Source: Pontibacter rufus (lineage in GTDB: Bacteria; Bacteroidota; Bacteroidia; Cytophagales; Hymenobacteraceae). Taken from it: 64,000 nucleotides of DNA. How positions within the stretch are numbered: position 1 is the stretch's first letter; each line of letters starts with the position of its first letter. A program made the translations under genes and the position numbers. The stretch covers positions 1 to 64,000 of the forward strand of contig NZ_JADQDR010000001.1 of the NCBI RefSeq assembly GCF_015694705.1, written 5' to 3'. This document shows, piece after piece, positions 8,952 to 17,767 of the stretch. Under the pieces are notes generated by a model. That model saw nothing but the letters and a program-made list of their open reading frames with translations, had not been told where the DNA came from and did not search any database.

Positions 8952-9336
8952 CCATAACAGTTTGCAAAGCGGTTCAGAATAATGGTAATGCATGTGCAGA
9001 ATATAGCCTACTCCAAACCGGAAGGATGTTGGGCAACAAGTACTGCCAGGTTTGGCAACAGAAGACTTACAGGTTCATCTTTCTTTCGTAATCGCCTCAG
9101 AGGTTAATGAGAGGGGATTACGAAAGAAAAATGTTAAGTAGGGAATGTCAGGTAATCTATTGTTCAATGCCACAGCATGTCAGCTTACATCCTGAATATT
9201 ATACTTAATTATTCTAGTCTACTTATACTTCGGCTGATAACCACTCAATATTAAACCCCCTCTGAAATGATGTCATTTCCCGACGGCAAATAGATTTGCC
9301 ATTTAAGTACAATTCCCTTCACCCATCGCATAGCAC
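8952..9336. other. intergenic gap with a long hairpin
   Basis: 385 bases with no convincing gene. An imperfect inverted repeat (arms about 9079-9098 and 9111-9130, core TCTTTCGTAATC and its complement, one mismatch) could form a stem of about 18-20 bp. It lacks a trailing T tract on either strand, so it is not a classic terminator. Confidence 0.5.
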
Positions 9337-12324
9337 CTAATATGTATAAAACTTTCCATGAGCTTGATTCAATGTTTCCGGGATAGTGGAGTACGCCTGC
9401 TTCATACCTCCCAGGTCGATGATGATGCTATCGAACACCACGCCGGGGTCAATCATGTATATTTTCAAAGTATGCTTTCCCCTGTTTAGATGCCCATACT
9501 TTACCTGGCGCTCTGCGGCGTTTCTCAGCACGTTCTGCTTCCACTCATCGCTTCTGCCAAAGGTGCGGAAATCCACTACTTCTACAGGGCCGTCATCAAT
9601 GGAGACAGCATAACGGAGGCTGTAGTCGCTGGTAACCGGATGGGTCGGCAGCGTGGAGACAGTGATGGTTGGTGCCGCCGCTGTCAAAGTATAAAAGTCA
9701 TAGGCCACATAAGGCGCGTTCTCTTTTACGCCTGCCGTTTCTTTTACAGGTGCTATCTGCAGTGGCAGCGCCATCAGCGACTTGCCAGTATGGCCGAGAT
9801 CCTCTACCAACTTCCACCCTTTTGCCTGCCTGTCGGTTTTGCGGCTGTAGTCTTCCGCGAAAATGGAGACATAGCCATTGCTTTCGACAAAGCCCTCATA
9901 CGCAGCCAGGTCCGACTCGGCAGCGTTTGACGCTTTCACCTCTACCTTGAATACCTTTCCTGCACCTTTAAAAGTGATATGCCCTGTTGATTCCGCGCGT
10001 TTAGGCACTTTGCTCCAATCGATGCTGACCCAAATGCGCTGTTGCTTTTGCCCGAAAGTAGGTGTTAGCTTACCCCGTTGTTCCGAGAGCTTTATCCATT
10101 TGTCGGACGCAGTTGCTTTCCAGGACACTGCCTGGTTGCCTGTCAGGAACAGATCCACAAAGTACTCCTGCCTGCTCCACTCGTTGAAGGCCGGCAGAGC
10201 CAATCGCTGCGCAGAGATAAGTGAGGAATCTGCTGTCACGAATCCCTCCGGCGCGATGCTCCATTTTTTGGAGCCGTCTATATTTATCTCCGGCAGTTCA
10301 GGCTCCTGGTAAACAGGCAGGTCCCGGGGCTTCATCGACATGATGCCGTTCCATTTGCCGTTCGCCAGCTGCTGGTTATAGTAGTTCGTTTCCTCCACGA
10401 TGCCCTCGTAGGCTTGGCGGGAGAGCCGGGCGTAGTCGCTGGCACTGGTTCTGTTTTGTCTGGCATACAGGTAACTCTTGTCCCGATAAAGAAATTTTTT
10501 ATTTATGAGCGAAGCTCCCACTACCGGATAGTACACCAGTTGGTAGAAGGCATCTGCATCTTTAGCAGGTAGCTGGCTGCGCAATTCTTTTACCTGCTTC
10601 TCCAGGGTTTCATACTTGTCTATCCGTTTCTGCGCCTCGTCGCCAAAGTAGAAGTGATTGTAGGCCGTCAGTTTGGTTGGTGTAGTGGGTTCTGTGCGGC
10701 TCCAGCCCATGAACTCCGGCCTCCGTTCAAAAGCCAGGTCGTAGTATTCCCACAATACCTTCGTGATGGGGCCTGATTTTGCTTCTCCGAATGTCTCTTC
10801 CACCCACTGGTGCAGATGCTTTTTCACAGCGCTGCTTTCCTGAAAAGCGGTTGCATCGTAGGCCATATCCAAAAACAGGCTGATGTTATACTCCAGCGGC
10901 TTTATGTCCCCAACGTTCAGCACCCACAGCCGGTCGGCTTTCATGTTATAGGCTTTCATCATTTCCTCTCTTATCAGGGCCGGATGCGTAGAGCTGAGCC
11001 AGAGGTAATCGTGGGGACGGCCCCAGTAAGAGGCGTGGTAGTATACGCCCGAGCCGCCGCTGCGGCATTGCTCCTGTGGATTGCTTAGCCGGTGAATATA
11101 GCCATAGTTGTCGTCAGGCCACACAATGGTGATGTCCTCGGGTAGCTTCAGGCCCTGGTCATAAATGTCCAGCACCTCTTTGTAGGCGGTGAAGGCCTGC
11201 GGAACAGCGGCTATGTTTTTATTCACATGCTTTTCCAGCATCTCCCGCTGGTCTGCAATAATCTTTTCCAGCATGGCCGCTGCCTCCGACGCGTTCTTGG
11301 CACCCTCCATGCCGCTGTCATGCACGCCCCGCATGCCCATGGTATAGACGGCTTCCATGTCTTTGGCCTCCTTCACCCGCTTCTCCCAGTACTCCTGCAC
11401 AGCCTGCTTGTTGCTGAAGTAGTCGAAGTCGCCCATCGTTTTCTCGTCCCACTCGTCCACGTTGTTGCGCAGCATGGGTTCGGCATGCGAGGTGCCCACC
11501 ACAATAGCATAGGCGTCGGCCACTGCAGCATTGGCCGGGTAGTGAAAGAAGGCCTTGGTGCTCGGGTGCATGGCCGGCCAAATCAGGTTGGCCTTCAGGC
11601 GCAGCAGCAGCTCGAAGATTCTGGCGTAGGTGTTCGGGCCAATGTCTTTGATGTCCTTGTCCATGCTCCGAGCCGCCCACGGCTGGAGGCCCCAGTCCTC
11701 GTCGTTGAGAAAGATGCCTCTATACTTTACAGTGGGCGGCCCTTGCACCAGCGCTCCTGCCGTTATAAAGAGATTGTCCTGATGCCTGGGCTTCACGTCG
11801 GCCCACCAGTACCAGGGCGATACGCCCAGCCGCCGGGAGAGCTCGAATACCCCGAATGCTGCTCCCCGGCGGTCGCTTCCTGCAATCACCAAAGCCTTAT
11901 CTACGCCGTCGAAGGGCTTTTCCACTACCGTGATGCTGTAGCTCTCCCACTTCCCTTTGATTTGACTGATGTTAAGCGCTTTCCTTTCGGCCAGTTGTGC
12001 TATCAAGGCGGACTGCCCAACCGTGCCGATGATGACCGGGTAGCCGGAGATATCTTTCCAACTGCTGCTGCTTTTTACTTCCGGTTTAACGCTGGTTACT
12101 CTTTCCACGTCTCTTGCCAAAGCCTCCGCTGCAATTCCAACCACCTCTGCATCCTGAGCATCTATAAAAACAATAGATGCTTTAGCTGAATGAACGAGTG
12201 GGAAAGCTCCTTGCGTGGCATCAGCAGCGACTTTAATGTTGTTCTTTGCGAGCTCCTGCGACTGAAGTTTGCTGCCTGTCAGGCAAGAGATAAAAAAGAT
12301 AATTACAGCTACGCTATTTTTCAT
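9337..12324 (-). CDS. glycoside hydrolase family 115 (xylan alpha-1,2-glucuronidase)
   Basis: A 995-residue secreted enzyme with a signal peptide (MKNSVAVIIFFISCLTGSKL). The GH115 hallmark KYRGIFLNDEDWGLQPWAAR lies near residue 200. It is followed by the TIM-barrel segments KANLIWPAMHPSTKAFF, MGMRGVHDSGMEG, IVWPDDNYGYIHRLS and LWVLNVGDIKPLEY, and a C-terminal beta-rich accessory domain. Family members remove (4-O-methyl-)glucuronic acid from glucuronoxylan. The length is normal. It stands alone here without xylanase neighbours or a SusCD pair, though a GH43 lies 4.4 kb away. Confidence 0.93.
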   Translation of the reverse strand: MKNSVAVIIFFISCLTGSKLQSQELAKNNIKVAADATQGAFPLVHSAKASIVFIDAQDAEVVGIAAEALARDVERVTSVKPEVKSSSSWKDISGYPVIIGTVGQSALIAQLAERKALNISQIKGKWESYSITVVEKPFDGVDKALVIAGSDRRGAAFGVFELSRRLGVSPWYWWADVKPRHQDNLFITAGALVQGPPTVKYRGIFLNDEDWGLQPWAARSMDKDIKDIGPNTYARIFELLLRLKANLIWPAMHPSTKAFFHYPANAAVADAYAIVVGTSHAEPMLRNNVDEWDEKTMGDFDYFSNKQAVQEYWEKRVKEAKDMEAVYTMGMRGVHDSGMEGAKNASEAAAMLEKIIADQREMLEKHVNKNIAAVPQAFTAYKEVLDIYDQGLKLPEDITIVWPDDNYGYIHRLSNPQEQCRSGGSGVYYHASYWGRPHDYLWLSSTHPALIREEMMKAYNMKADRLWVLNVGDIKPLEYNISLFLDMAYDATAFQESSAVKKHLHQWVEETFGEAKSGPITKVLWEYYDLAFERRPEFMGWSRTEPTTPTKLTAYNHFYFGDEAQKRIDKYETLEKQVKELRSQLPAKDADAFYQLVYYPVVGASLINKKFLYRDKSYLYARQNRTSASDYARLSRQAYEGIVEETNYYNQQLANGKWNGIMSMKPRDLPVYQEPELPEINIDGSKKWSIAPEGFVTADSSLISAQRLALPAFNEWSRQEYFVDLFLTGNQAVSWKATASDKWIKLSEQRGKLTPTFGQKQQRIWVSIDWSKVPKRAESTGHITFKGAGKVFKVEVKASNAAESDLAAYEGFVESNGYVSIFAEDYSRKTDRQAKGWKLVEDLGHTGKSLMALPLQIAPVKETAGVKENAPYVAYDFYTLTAAAPTITVSTLPTHPVTSDYSLRYAVSIDDGPVEVVDFRTFGRSDEWKQNVLRNAAERQVKYGHLNRGKHTLKIYMIDPGVVFDSIIIDLGGMKQAYSTIPETLNQAHGKFYTY

Positions 12325-12386
12325 GAAGAATAAGGTGAATTTTAGGGTATTGACAATTAAATAGTTACCTCAGAAGTCATAGCTGC

Positions 12387-13013
12387 TCATCCACCGTCTT
12401 TTCTGCATTTGATTAAAAAGAAGGGATAGTTTTCATCTACTTCTGTGATTTCAAACAAGCCTGCTTTGCCGAACTCCGCCTGAATAGATGCTTTGTCATA
12501 GAAAAACATCCGCACGCCGCCGAACATCTCATAGCGGTCCTTGCTTATGAACTCGCCTTTGCCATAGGTAGGCGCTTGTTTCGATATGGCTGTAAAGACC
12601 ATGTAGCCCTTTTCTGACAATTGGTTATAGCAGTCACGGATGAGCCTTTCTCTTTCGCTGCTGTCGAGCAGGTGAATCAGGGCATAGCAAAATATGCCAT
12701 CATACCTGCAGTCATCGAAGGGCATATCCGTTACAGAACCATGATAGATGGGCATAGCTGCTCCATAGTGTTTTCTGGCCATTCCTATAGCAGTTGCGGA
12801 TATTTCAATGCCTGTCACAGCAATTCCTGCCTCTATGAAAACCTGCGCGTTCCGCCCATACCCGATGCCGGGTATAAGGATATTCTTTACTGATTTTTGA
12901 AGGAAAAAATCCTTTGTGAGTACGGCGGAACGGGATGGGGCAAAGCCCCACATTTCCTTTTTTTCAATGAAGCTGGACTCCCAAAACTCAGACTTTTCAG
13001 TTTGATCTATCAT
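12387..13013 (-). CDS. class I SAM-dependent methyltransferase
   Basis: A 208-residue soluble methyltransferase. The Rossmann motif I is ILIPGIGYGRNAQVF, in which the usual acidic ExG is replaced by IPGIG. Motif II is VTGIEIS, and YDGIFCYALIHLL follows in post-II. It resembles TehB-like or tellurite/thiol methyltransferase-type proteins, but the substrate is unknown. It lies head-to-tail with the kinase-like gene upstream on the same strand (44 nt gap). The pair shows none of the AAGTATA motif common elsewhere, which hints at recent acquisition. Confidence 0.85.
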   Translation of the reverse strand: MIDQTEKSEFWESSFIEKKEMWGFAPSRSAVLTKDFFLQKSVKNILIPGIGYGRNAQVFIEAGIAVTGIEISATAIGMARKHYGAAMPIYHGSVTDMPFDDCRYDGIFCYALIHLLDSSERERLIRDCYNQLSEKGYMVFTAISKQAPTYGKGEFISKDRYEMFGGVRMFFYDKASIQAEFGKAGLFEITEVDENYPFFLIKCRKDGG

Positions 13014-13057
13014 AGTTTCTTTTCAGTGTATTATTGAGTTGTGCTGTGTTAGAGGCT

Positions 13058-14044
13058 TTATATCTTTATTTTGTTGAATTCCATCCACCGGTTTGCGGTT
13101 TGAATCCAGTACTTGAGGAACTCTTGGCTTAGGAACTGATTGGAGAAATCATCAAACCGCTGAACGTGAATTCCTGTATAGTGCAGCCAAATTGCCAAAC
13201 CACCATAAGGGATTAACCTTTTTTCTTCTTCTAATATGGAAGCAATTGACTCATAGCCTCGATAAAAAGCAGCTCTTTTCGCTTCAAAGCCTTCCTTGCT
13301 TGGCTCATTTCTGTAAAGCGTCATAAGGCTATAAGCAATGTCCAGGAACAACCATCCATTCCCGCAGTTGTCAAAGTCGAAAATGGTGATCTCGGAACCG
13401 TTTTTGACTTTCATGTTCTCATACCATAGGTCAAGGTGAACTATCCCATACCTTAGAGCCTTGGAATCTGCCTTTTCGAACTCAGAAGAAATGATGGAGT
13501 TCGCCCGCTCAAAATACTGCATTTCAGCGGAAGGCCCGGGAAAATGGCTTCTTGCAGACGCAAATGCCCAGCTGACAAGTGTGTTCGCGTCATAGTTTTC
13601 TCGCTTGACAGTTCTACCAATTGTCAGTTGATGCATCCTTGCCATAGTCACGCCAAGCTGGTAACTGACCTCTTCCGATGGCACTCTGACAGACTCCCCT
13701 TCGGCAAAGGAGAACAAAACCGCGAAGCGTTCTCCTTCAAAGGCTGTAATCCGGTTGATATAGTTGCCGTCACAGTCCTTTATGGGATAGGAGACCAAAA
13801 TGCCGTTTTCATCGAGATACTCCAATAACTGCAGTTCTTCCCTTATCTCGCTTTCAGTTCGCCAGCCAAGGCAATAAACCCTCAGCACAAACTTCCCATC
13901 AGAGGTGGTAATCAAGTAGCTGTGATTTATACCGGTTTTCAGTATCCGGCAAGTAGTGTTTCGGTCAAATCCATAATGGTCGACAGCAAATCCTGCCAGA
14001 TAATCCGGTGAAAGGATGGAGCTGATAGCTGGAGCGTACTTCAT
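13058..14044 (-). CDS. phosphotransferase (APH/choline-kinase-like)
   Basis: A 328-residue aminoglycoside-phosphotransferase-fold kinase. An N-lobe (ILKTGINHSYLITTSDGKFV with Lys in FVLRV-type position replaced by Arg) precedes the catalytic loop GIVHLDLWYENM and the metal-binding IFDFDNCG. The architecture is like SrkA/RdoA and homoserine-kinase-type ThrB2 proteins. The substrate could be a small molecule (homoserine, choline, antibiotic) or a protein; sequence does not decide. It is probably co-transcribed with the downstream methyltransferase. Confidence 0.85.
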   Translation of the reverse strand: MKYAPAISSILSPDYLAGFAVDHYGFDRNTTCRILKTGINHSYLITTSDGKFVLRVYCLGWRTESEIREELQLLEYLDENGILVSYPIKDCDGNYINRITAFEGERFAVLFSFAEGESVRVPSEEVSYQLGVTMARMHQLTIGRTVKRENYDANTLVSWAFASARSHFPGPSAEMQYFERANSIISSEFEKADSKALRYGIVHLDLWYENMKVKNGSEITIFDFDNCGNGWLFLDIAYSLMTLYRNEPSKEGFEAKRAAFYRGYESIASILEEEKRLIPYGGLAIWLHYTGIHVQRFDDFSNQFLSQEFLKYWIQTANRWMEFNKIKI

Positions 14045-14633
14045 TCTATACTGTCTCTAACTAGTATAAATAATCGGCTACAACGCATCGCCGAACAACA
14101 ACAGTTGGCCACTCGGAGCTGAATTAACGAATATACTGTATATCAAACAGATTGTAATAAAATGTCGTTTACCTTTCCTCTTTCCGGAGACAAGCCTGTA
14201 TAAGGGGGCCCGTCGGGATACCCATTTTGTTTGGACTACCTTGTCCTGTGGCCGGATCGCAAGGCTACCTTTGCACTGAAATGAATGGCCATAAACTTTT
14301 GTTTTGGTGTGTCTTGAACGGTGTACCAGTGGGATTCCCGACTTCCTTTCTTCTAATGAAAGAGAAATAATTGGGAGCATTTGAATTGATTAACTCTCGC
14401 GGGTTCTCTTACACCAGTCGAACTGAGCAATTAGAGTCGAGTAGATGTAGCGTTGTTGTTCTTTATGGAACTTGTGACAAATAGAATTGTCAGGTAATCT
14501 TCTAAGAAAAAGACTGGTCCAAAACAACCAGGTAGTTCTTCAAGCAGACGAAATACCTTAGGGAGTTAACTAAGAGGAAAGAGAGTAGAAAGGCCTTAAA
14601 ATCAATAAGTTTGTGTGCAAATTGCGCGCAAAC
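14045..14633. other. intergenic gap, no gene accepted
   Basis: About 590 bases. A minus-strand frame of 100 codons (14078-14380) exists, but its composition is not protein-like. I see no RNA gene or repeat. Confidence 0.4.
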
Positions 14634-14669
14634 AAAAAAGCCACTTAACGATTTAACTCGTAAGTGGCT
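14634..14669 (-). terminator. terminator of tRNA-Asn
   Basis: On the minus strand a hairpin (arms 14659-14669 and 14639-14650, AGCCACTTA core with one bulge) runs into a stretch of six T. It is 11 nt beyond the tRNA 3' end. Confidence 0.8.
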
Positions 14670-14679
14670 GATTATTAAG

Positions 14680-14753
14680 CTCCCCCTCCTGGGCTCGAAC
14701 CAGGGACCCCATGATTAACAGTCATGTGCTCTAACCAACTGAGCTAAGGAGGA
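14680..14753 (-). tRNA. tRNA-Asn (anticodon GTT)
   Basis: A 74-nt cloverleaf. The acceptor arm is TCCTCCT with AGGGGGA, the D-loop is AGCTCAGTTGGTTAGAGC, the anticodon loop is CTGTTAA (GTT), and the T-arm contains GGTTCGAGCC. The discriminator is G and CCA is not encoded. Confidence 0.95.
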
Positions 14754-14884
14754 ATTTGGTAGGTCAATAACGGCTTTTCCGCTGATTGATGCTGCAATAT
14801 TACGGCAGTTTTCGATAGGACGCAAGCCTGCTTCCAAAAAAAGTTTGCTACAAGTATAAGCTGCTGTAAATCAACTTCAAATTT

Positions 14885-15304
14885 TCAGTTCAAAATATAC
14901 AGGATCGAGCCCGACATGGTGGTCTGGTACTGTTTTAAGCCATACGTAGCAGGCCCCGCCATTACATTACCCTGAAAGTTGAACTGTGAGCCGCAGCACG
15001 TATCCACAATAAACAGGTTCGACTGATCGACTTCTACCTGCGAGCAGGGTGCGGTAGGATCGTAAGGGCAGGCACGTTCAAAAGCAGTGTAAAGATTGGC
15101 GTTCTGGCGCACCAGCAGGATGCCCTTGTAGCCGCCCTCCAGGTATACGTAACCGCCATCCTGCCGCAATTCCGGGTATTGCAGGCTGCTCACGTTTATC
15201 TGAATGTTTACCGGCACATCGGGTATATAAGGGTTAATGCCGGTGTCTTTGCAGCCTGTAAAAACCAGAAACAGGAGCGACAGCGCTATCCATAGTTTAC
15301 TCAT
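14885..15304 (-). CDS. lipoprotein with a degenerate Rieske-like fold
   Basis: 139 residues starting MSKLWIALSLLFLVFTGC, a lipoprotein signal with lipidated Cys18. The C-terminal half follows the Rieske pattern: AFERACPYDP (box 1) and DTCCGSQFNFQG followed by GPATYGLKQY (box 2). The [2Fe-2S] ligands are altered. The box-1 His is Tyr, the box-2 CxxH is replaced by two adjacent Cys, and an extra Cys lies in APCSQV. It therefore may not hold a normal Rieske cluster. The start at 15304 overlaps the end of the dehydrogenase gene by eight bases, so it is coupled to it. Confidence 0.75.
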   Translation of the reverse strand: MSKLWIALSLLFLVFTGCKDTGINPYIPDVPVNIQINVSSLQYPELRQDGGYVYLEGGYKGILLVRQNANLYTAFERACPYDPTAPCSQVEVDQSNLFIVDTCCGSQFNFQGNVMAGPATYGLKQYQTTMSGSILYILN

Positions 15305-16154
15305 AGGTATAAAATCCTTTACCTGACTTGCGGCCGTGGTGGCCTGCATCTACTTTTTGCTGCTGTATGCGGCTTGGCCTGAACTTGGCGTCATACTGAA
15401 AAGCCTCGAACATAGAGGTAGTAACAGCATAGTTGGTATCCACGCCAATCAGATCCATGAGCTCGAAAGGCCCCATTTTAAAGCCGCTGGCCTGCATCAG
15501 CTTGTCTATAGTCTGCATGTCGGCTACGTTTTCTTCCAGCAGCTTCAGGGCTTCAACATAAAAATGGCGCGCCACGCGGTTCACGATAAAGCCGGGCGAA
15601 TCTTTGGCCATTACGGGTGTCTTATTCAGCTTCAGGGCCAGTTGCCGGACGGTTTCGGCCACTGCCGGAGAAGTAGCGGCGCCGGATATCACCTCCACCA
15701 GCTTCATCAGATGAGCCGGATTAAAGAAATGCATCCCTACCACACGCTCCGGGTTCGGCACAGGCGCCGCTATCCGGGTGATAGGGATAGAAGAAGTGTT
15801 GGAGGCAAGTATGGTGTTCGGGTGATTGATAGCGGCCAGTTCCTGAAAGATACTTTGCTTCACCTCCAGGCGCTCTACCACCGCCTCCACAATCACATCG
15901 CAGCATAGTTGCAGCGTATCGCCGGTAAACGTAAGGTTGGCGAGAGCGTTTTGCTTGTCCGCTTCGGTTAGTTTACCGCGTGCAATGCCCTTGTTTATAC
16001 TTTCGGAGGTAGTGGTTTGCGCCTTCTGCAGCACCTGCTCATTTATATCGAACAGGATAGTTTTAAAACCAGCCAGCGCACAAATCTGCGCGATGCCCTG
16101 CCCCATGGTGCCCGCACCCACTATGCCGATTGTCTTTATCTCCTCCAAGGTCAT
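15297..16154 (-). CDS. hbd: 3-hydroxyacyl-CoA (3-hydroxybutyryl-CoA) dehydrogenase
   Basis: A 285-residue NAD-dependent enzyme of the short HBD/PaaH type, which oxidises 3-hydroxyacyl-CoA in beta-oxidation or butanoate metabolism. The N-terminal Rossmann motif is GIVGAGTMGQGIAQI. The catalytic His is in GMHFFNPAHLMKLVEV, and the Glu of the dyad is in that same segment. The C-terminal dimerisation domain has KDSPGFIVNRV and the HGRKSGKGFY signature. The length is typical. The last codons overlap the lipoprotein start. A REP-like repeat lies upstream. Confidence 0.92.
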   Translation of the reverse strand: MTLEEIKTIGIVGAGTMGQGIAQICALAGFKTILFDINEQVLQKAQTTTSESINKGIARGKLTEADKQNALANLTFTGDTLQLCCDVIVEAVVERLEVKQSIFQELAAINHPNTILASNTSSIPITRIAAPVPNPERVVGMHFFNPAHLMKLVEVISGAATSPAVAETVRQLALKLNKTPVMAKDSPGFIVNRVARHFYVEALKLLEENVADMQTIDKLMQASGFKMGPFELMDLIGVDTNYAVTTSMFEAFQYDAKFRPSRIQQQKVDAGHHGRKSGKGFYTYE

Positions 16155-16284
16155 TCTTTATTAAATTGATGAAGGTTATACTGCTGCCCGAACTGGTAAA
16201 TTAAGGTTAAACCATGCTCTCTTTTATCGTCTTGAAAGATTCTCTCCAATTTGATTCGGAGCACCTGGCAGGAATAGGTAATAA

Positions 16285-16322
16285 GCTGATGCGCCTTGCT
16301 CACAAGATCCTGTCAGGATGAC
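16285..16322. repeat. second copy of the REP-like block
   Basis: The reverse complement of 16285-16322 matches 2159-2196 at about 31 of 38 positions, with the palindromic core ATCCTG-N2-AGGAT. It lies in the 237-bp gap between two genes that are both on the minus strand. Confidence 0.55.
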
Positions 16323-16391
16323 AGAAAAAAGAAAAGAACATCATTTCTATACTTCAACCTTTCAACAACACCACCATTCACTCATTCAAAA

Positions 16392-17423
16392 CTAAATAAC
16401 ACCTTCAAACTGCCGCAGGAAGCGCACATCATTTTCGGTAAACAGGCGCAGGTCTTTTATCTGGTACTTGAGCATCGAAATGCGCTCGATACCCATGCCG
16501 AAGGCAAAACCTGAGTATTCCTGCGGATCGATGCCGCTGCTTTCCAATACGGCAGGGTCTACCATGCCGGAGCCGCCAATTTCTACCCAGCCGGTGCCTT
16601 TACAAATGTTACAGCCTTCGCCTTTGCAGATCAGGCAGGTGATATCTATTTCGGCGCTTGGCTCCGTGAACGGGAAAAACGACGGACGGAAACGCACCTG
16701 CGTGTCCTGACCAAACATCTCTTTGGCAAAATAATAAAGCGTCTGCTTGAGGTCGGCAAAGCTCACATCCTTGTTTACATACAAGCCCTCTACCTGGTGA
16801 AACACCATGTGTGCCCGCGCCGAAATGGCCTCGTTACGGTACACACGGCCGGGCATGATGCTGCGCAGTGGCGGTTTCTGATTTTCCATCAGGCGCACCT
16901 GCACCGTAGACGTATGAGTACGCAGCAGGTGCTGGCGGTCCGGGCTGAGAAAGAAGGTGTCCTGCATTTCGCGGGCCGGGTGGTTCTCCGGGAAGTTCAG
17001 TGCCGAGAAGTTATGCCAGTCGTCTTCCATCTCCGGCCCTTCAGACACGTTAAAGCCGATCCGCTCGAAAATGCGCACTATCTCGCGGCGCACCAGCGAC
17101 AGCGGGTGGCGCGTGCCCAGTGTATTGGGTACTGGTGGCAGGCTGAAGTCGAAGGTTTGCTCGCCGGCATTGTTGGCTGCGGTGCTGGCTAATTGCTCCT
17201 GTGCCTGATCGAAGCGCTCCTGGGCCTGGTTCTTCAGGCCATTCAGCTCCTGGCCTACCTGGCGACGCTGCTCAGGCGCAACCTGCTTCATATCGTCAAA
17301 CAGATCGGCAATACGGCCTTTGCGGCCCATGTATGCAATCCGGAACTGCTCCAATTCAGCCGCATTACCCAGTGGCGCGGTTGCTATTTCTTGTGCTATT
17401 TGTTGTATTTTCTCCACCATCAT
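16392..17423 (-). CDS. pheS: phenylalanine--tRNA ligase alpha subunit
   Basis: About 343 residues. The N-terminal coiled-coil tRNA-binding arm (residues about 1-85) is followed by the class II catalytic core. Motif 2 region is HPAREMQDTFFL and RTHTSTVQVRLM, then the MVFHQVEGL stretch. Motif 3 is GFAFGMGIERISML. The bacterial Cys cluster CLICKGEGCNIC is present. It charges tRNA-Phe as an alpha2beta2 enzyme; pheT is not in this window, which is normal in this phylum. Start ambiguity: two in-frame ATG codons at 17423 and 17420, with a TTG further out at 17429. Confidence 0.95.
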   Translation of the reverse strand: MMVEKIQQIAQEIATAPLGNAAELEQFRIAYMGRKGRIADLFDDMKQVAPEQRRQVGQELNGLKNQAQERFDQAQEQLASTAANNAGEQTFDFSLPPVPNTLGTRHPLSLVRREIVRIFERIGFNVSEGPEMEDDWHNFSALNFPENHPAREMQDTFFLSPDRQHLLRTHTSTVQVRLMENQKPPLRSIMPGRVYRNEAISARAHMVFHQVEGLYVNKDVSFADLKQTLYYFAKEMFGQDTQVRFRPSFFPFTEPSAEIDITCLICKGEGCNICKGTGWVEIGGSGMVDPAVLESSGIDPQEYSGFAFGMGIERISMLKYQIKDLRLFTENDVRFLRQFEGVI

Positions 17424-17653
17424 ATGCAAAGATAATAAATTGCAGCTTTCAGCTTCATGCTCGTCAGCTTCCTAATGTATACTAAATAATTTTGAGGTGC
17501 TAAACAAGTATAATGGTAATCCTGCCCCATACCTGTTCCAATATCTCAAAGCTATTTAGCACCCATACTTTTACCTATACTTCGCAAACGCTGGAATGCC
17601 GGGTGCAGGTATAAACAGGGAGGGGAAACACCGATCCGGAGAGTTTCTGTTTT

Positions 17654-17685
17654 GGTTTACCGACGCAATCCTGCGGTTTACCGAC
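17654..17685 (+). promoter_or_regulatory. candidate LytTR-type direct repeat upstream of liaF-like operon
   Basis: GGTTTACCGAC occurs exactly at 17654-17664 and 17675-17685, offset by 21 bp (two helical turns). LytTR-domain regulators bind paired direct repeats of about 9-11 bp with such spacing. The operon downstream encodes a LytTR regulator. The repeats lie about 83-114 bp upstream of the first start and about 27 bp upstream of a possible promoter (TTG at 17713, TACTTTTA at 17736). Binding is inferred. Confidence 0.5.
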
Positions 17686-17767
17686 TTTCTGCCAAGGCAA
17701 GCCTAATTGTTGTTGTGCAGCGGAACGTGTTGCTGTACTTTTAAATCAGAAATTAACACCTAAAAAC

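Noticed and set aside
11227..12189. Long plus-strand open frame (320 codons)
   Set aside because: It is the antisense of the GH115 coding region; its composition is not protein-like and it has no recognisable domain.
14078..14380. Minus-strand open frame of 100 codons in a gene gap
   Set aside because: No start context, no domain, and uneven composition; it reads as chance in an intergenic region.
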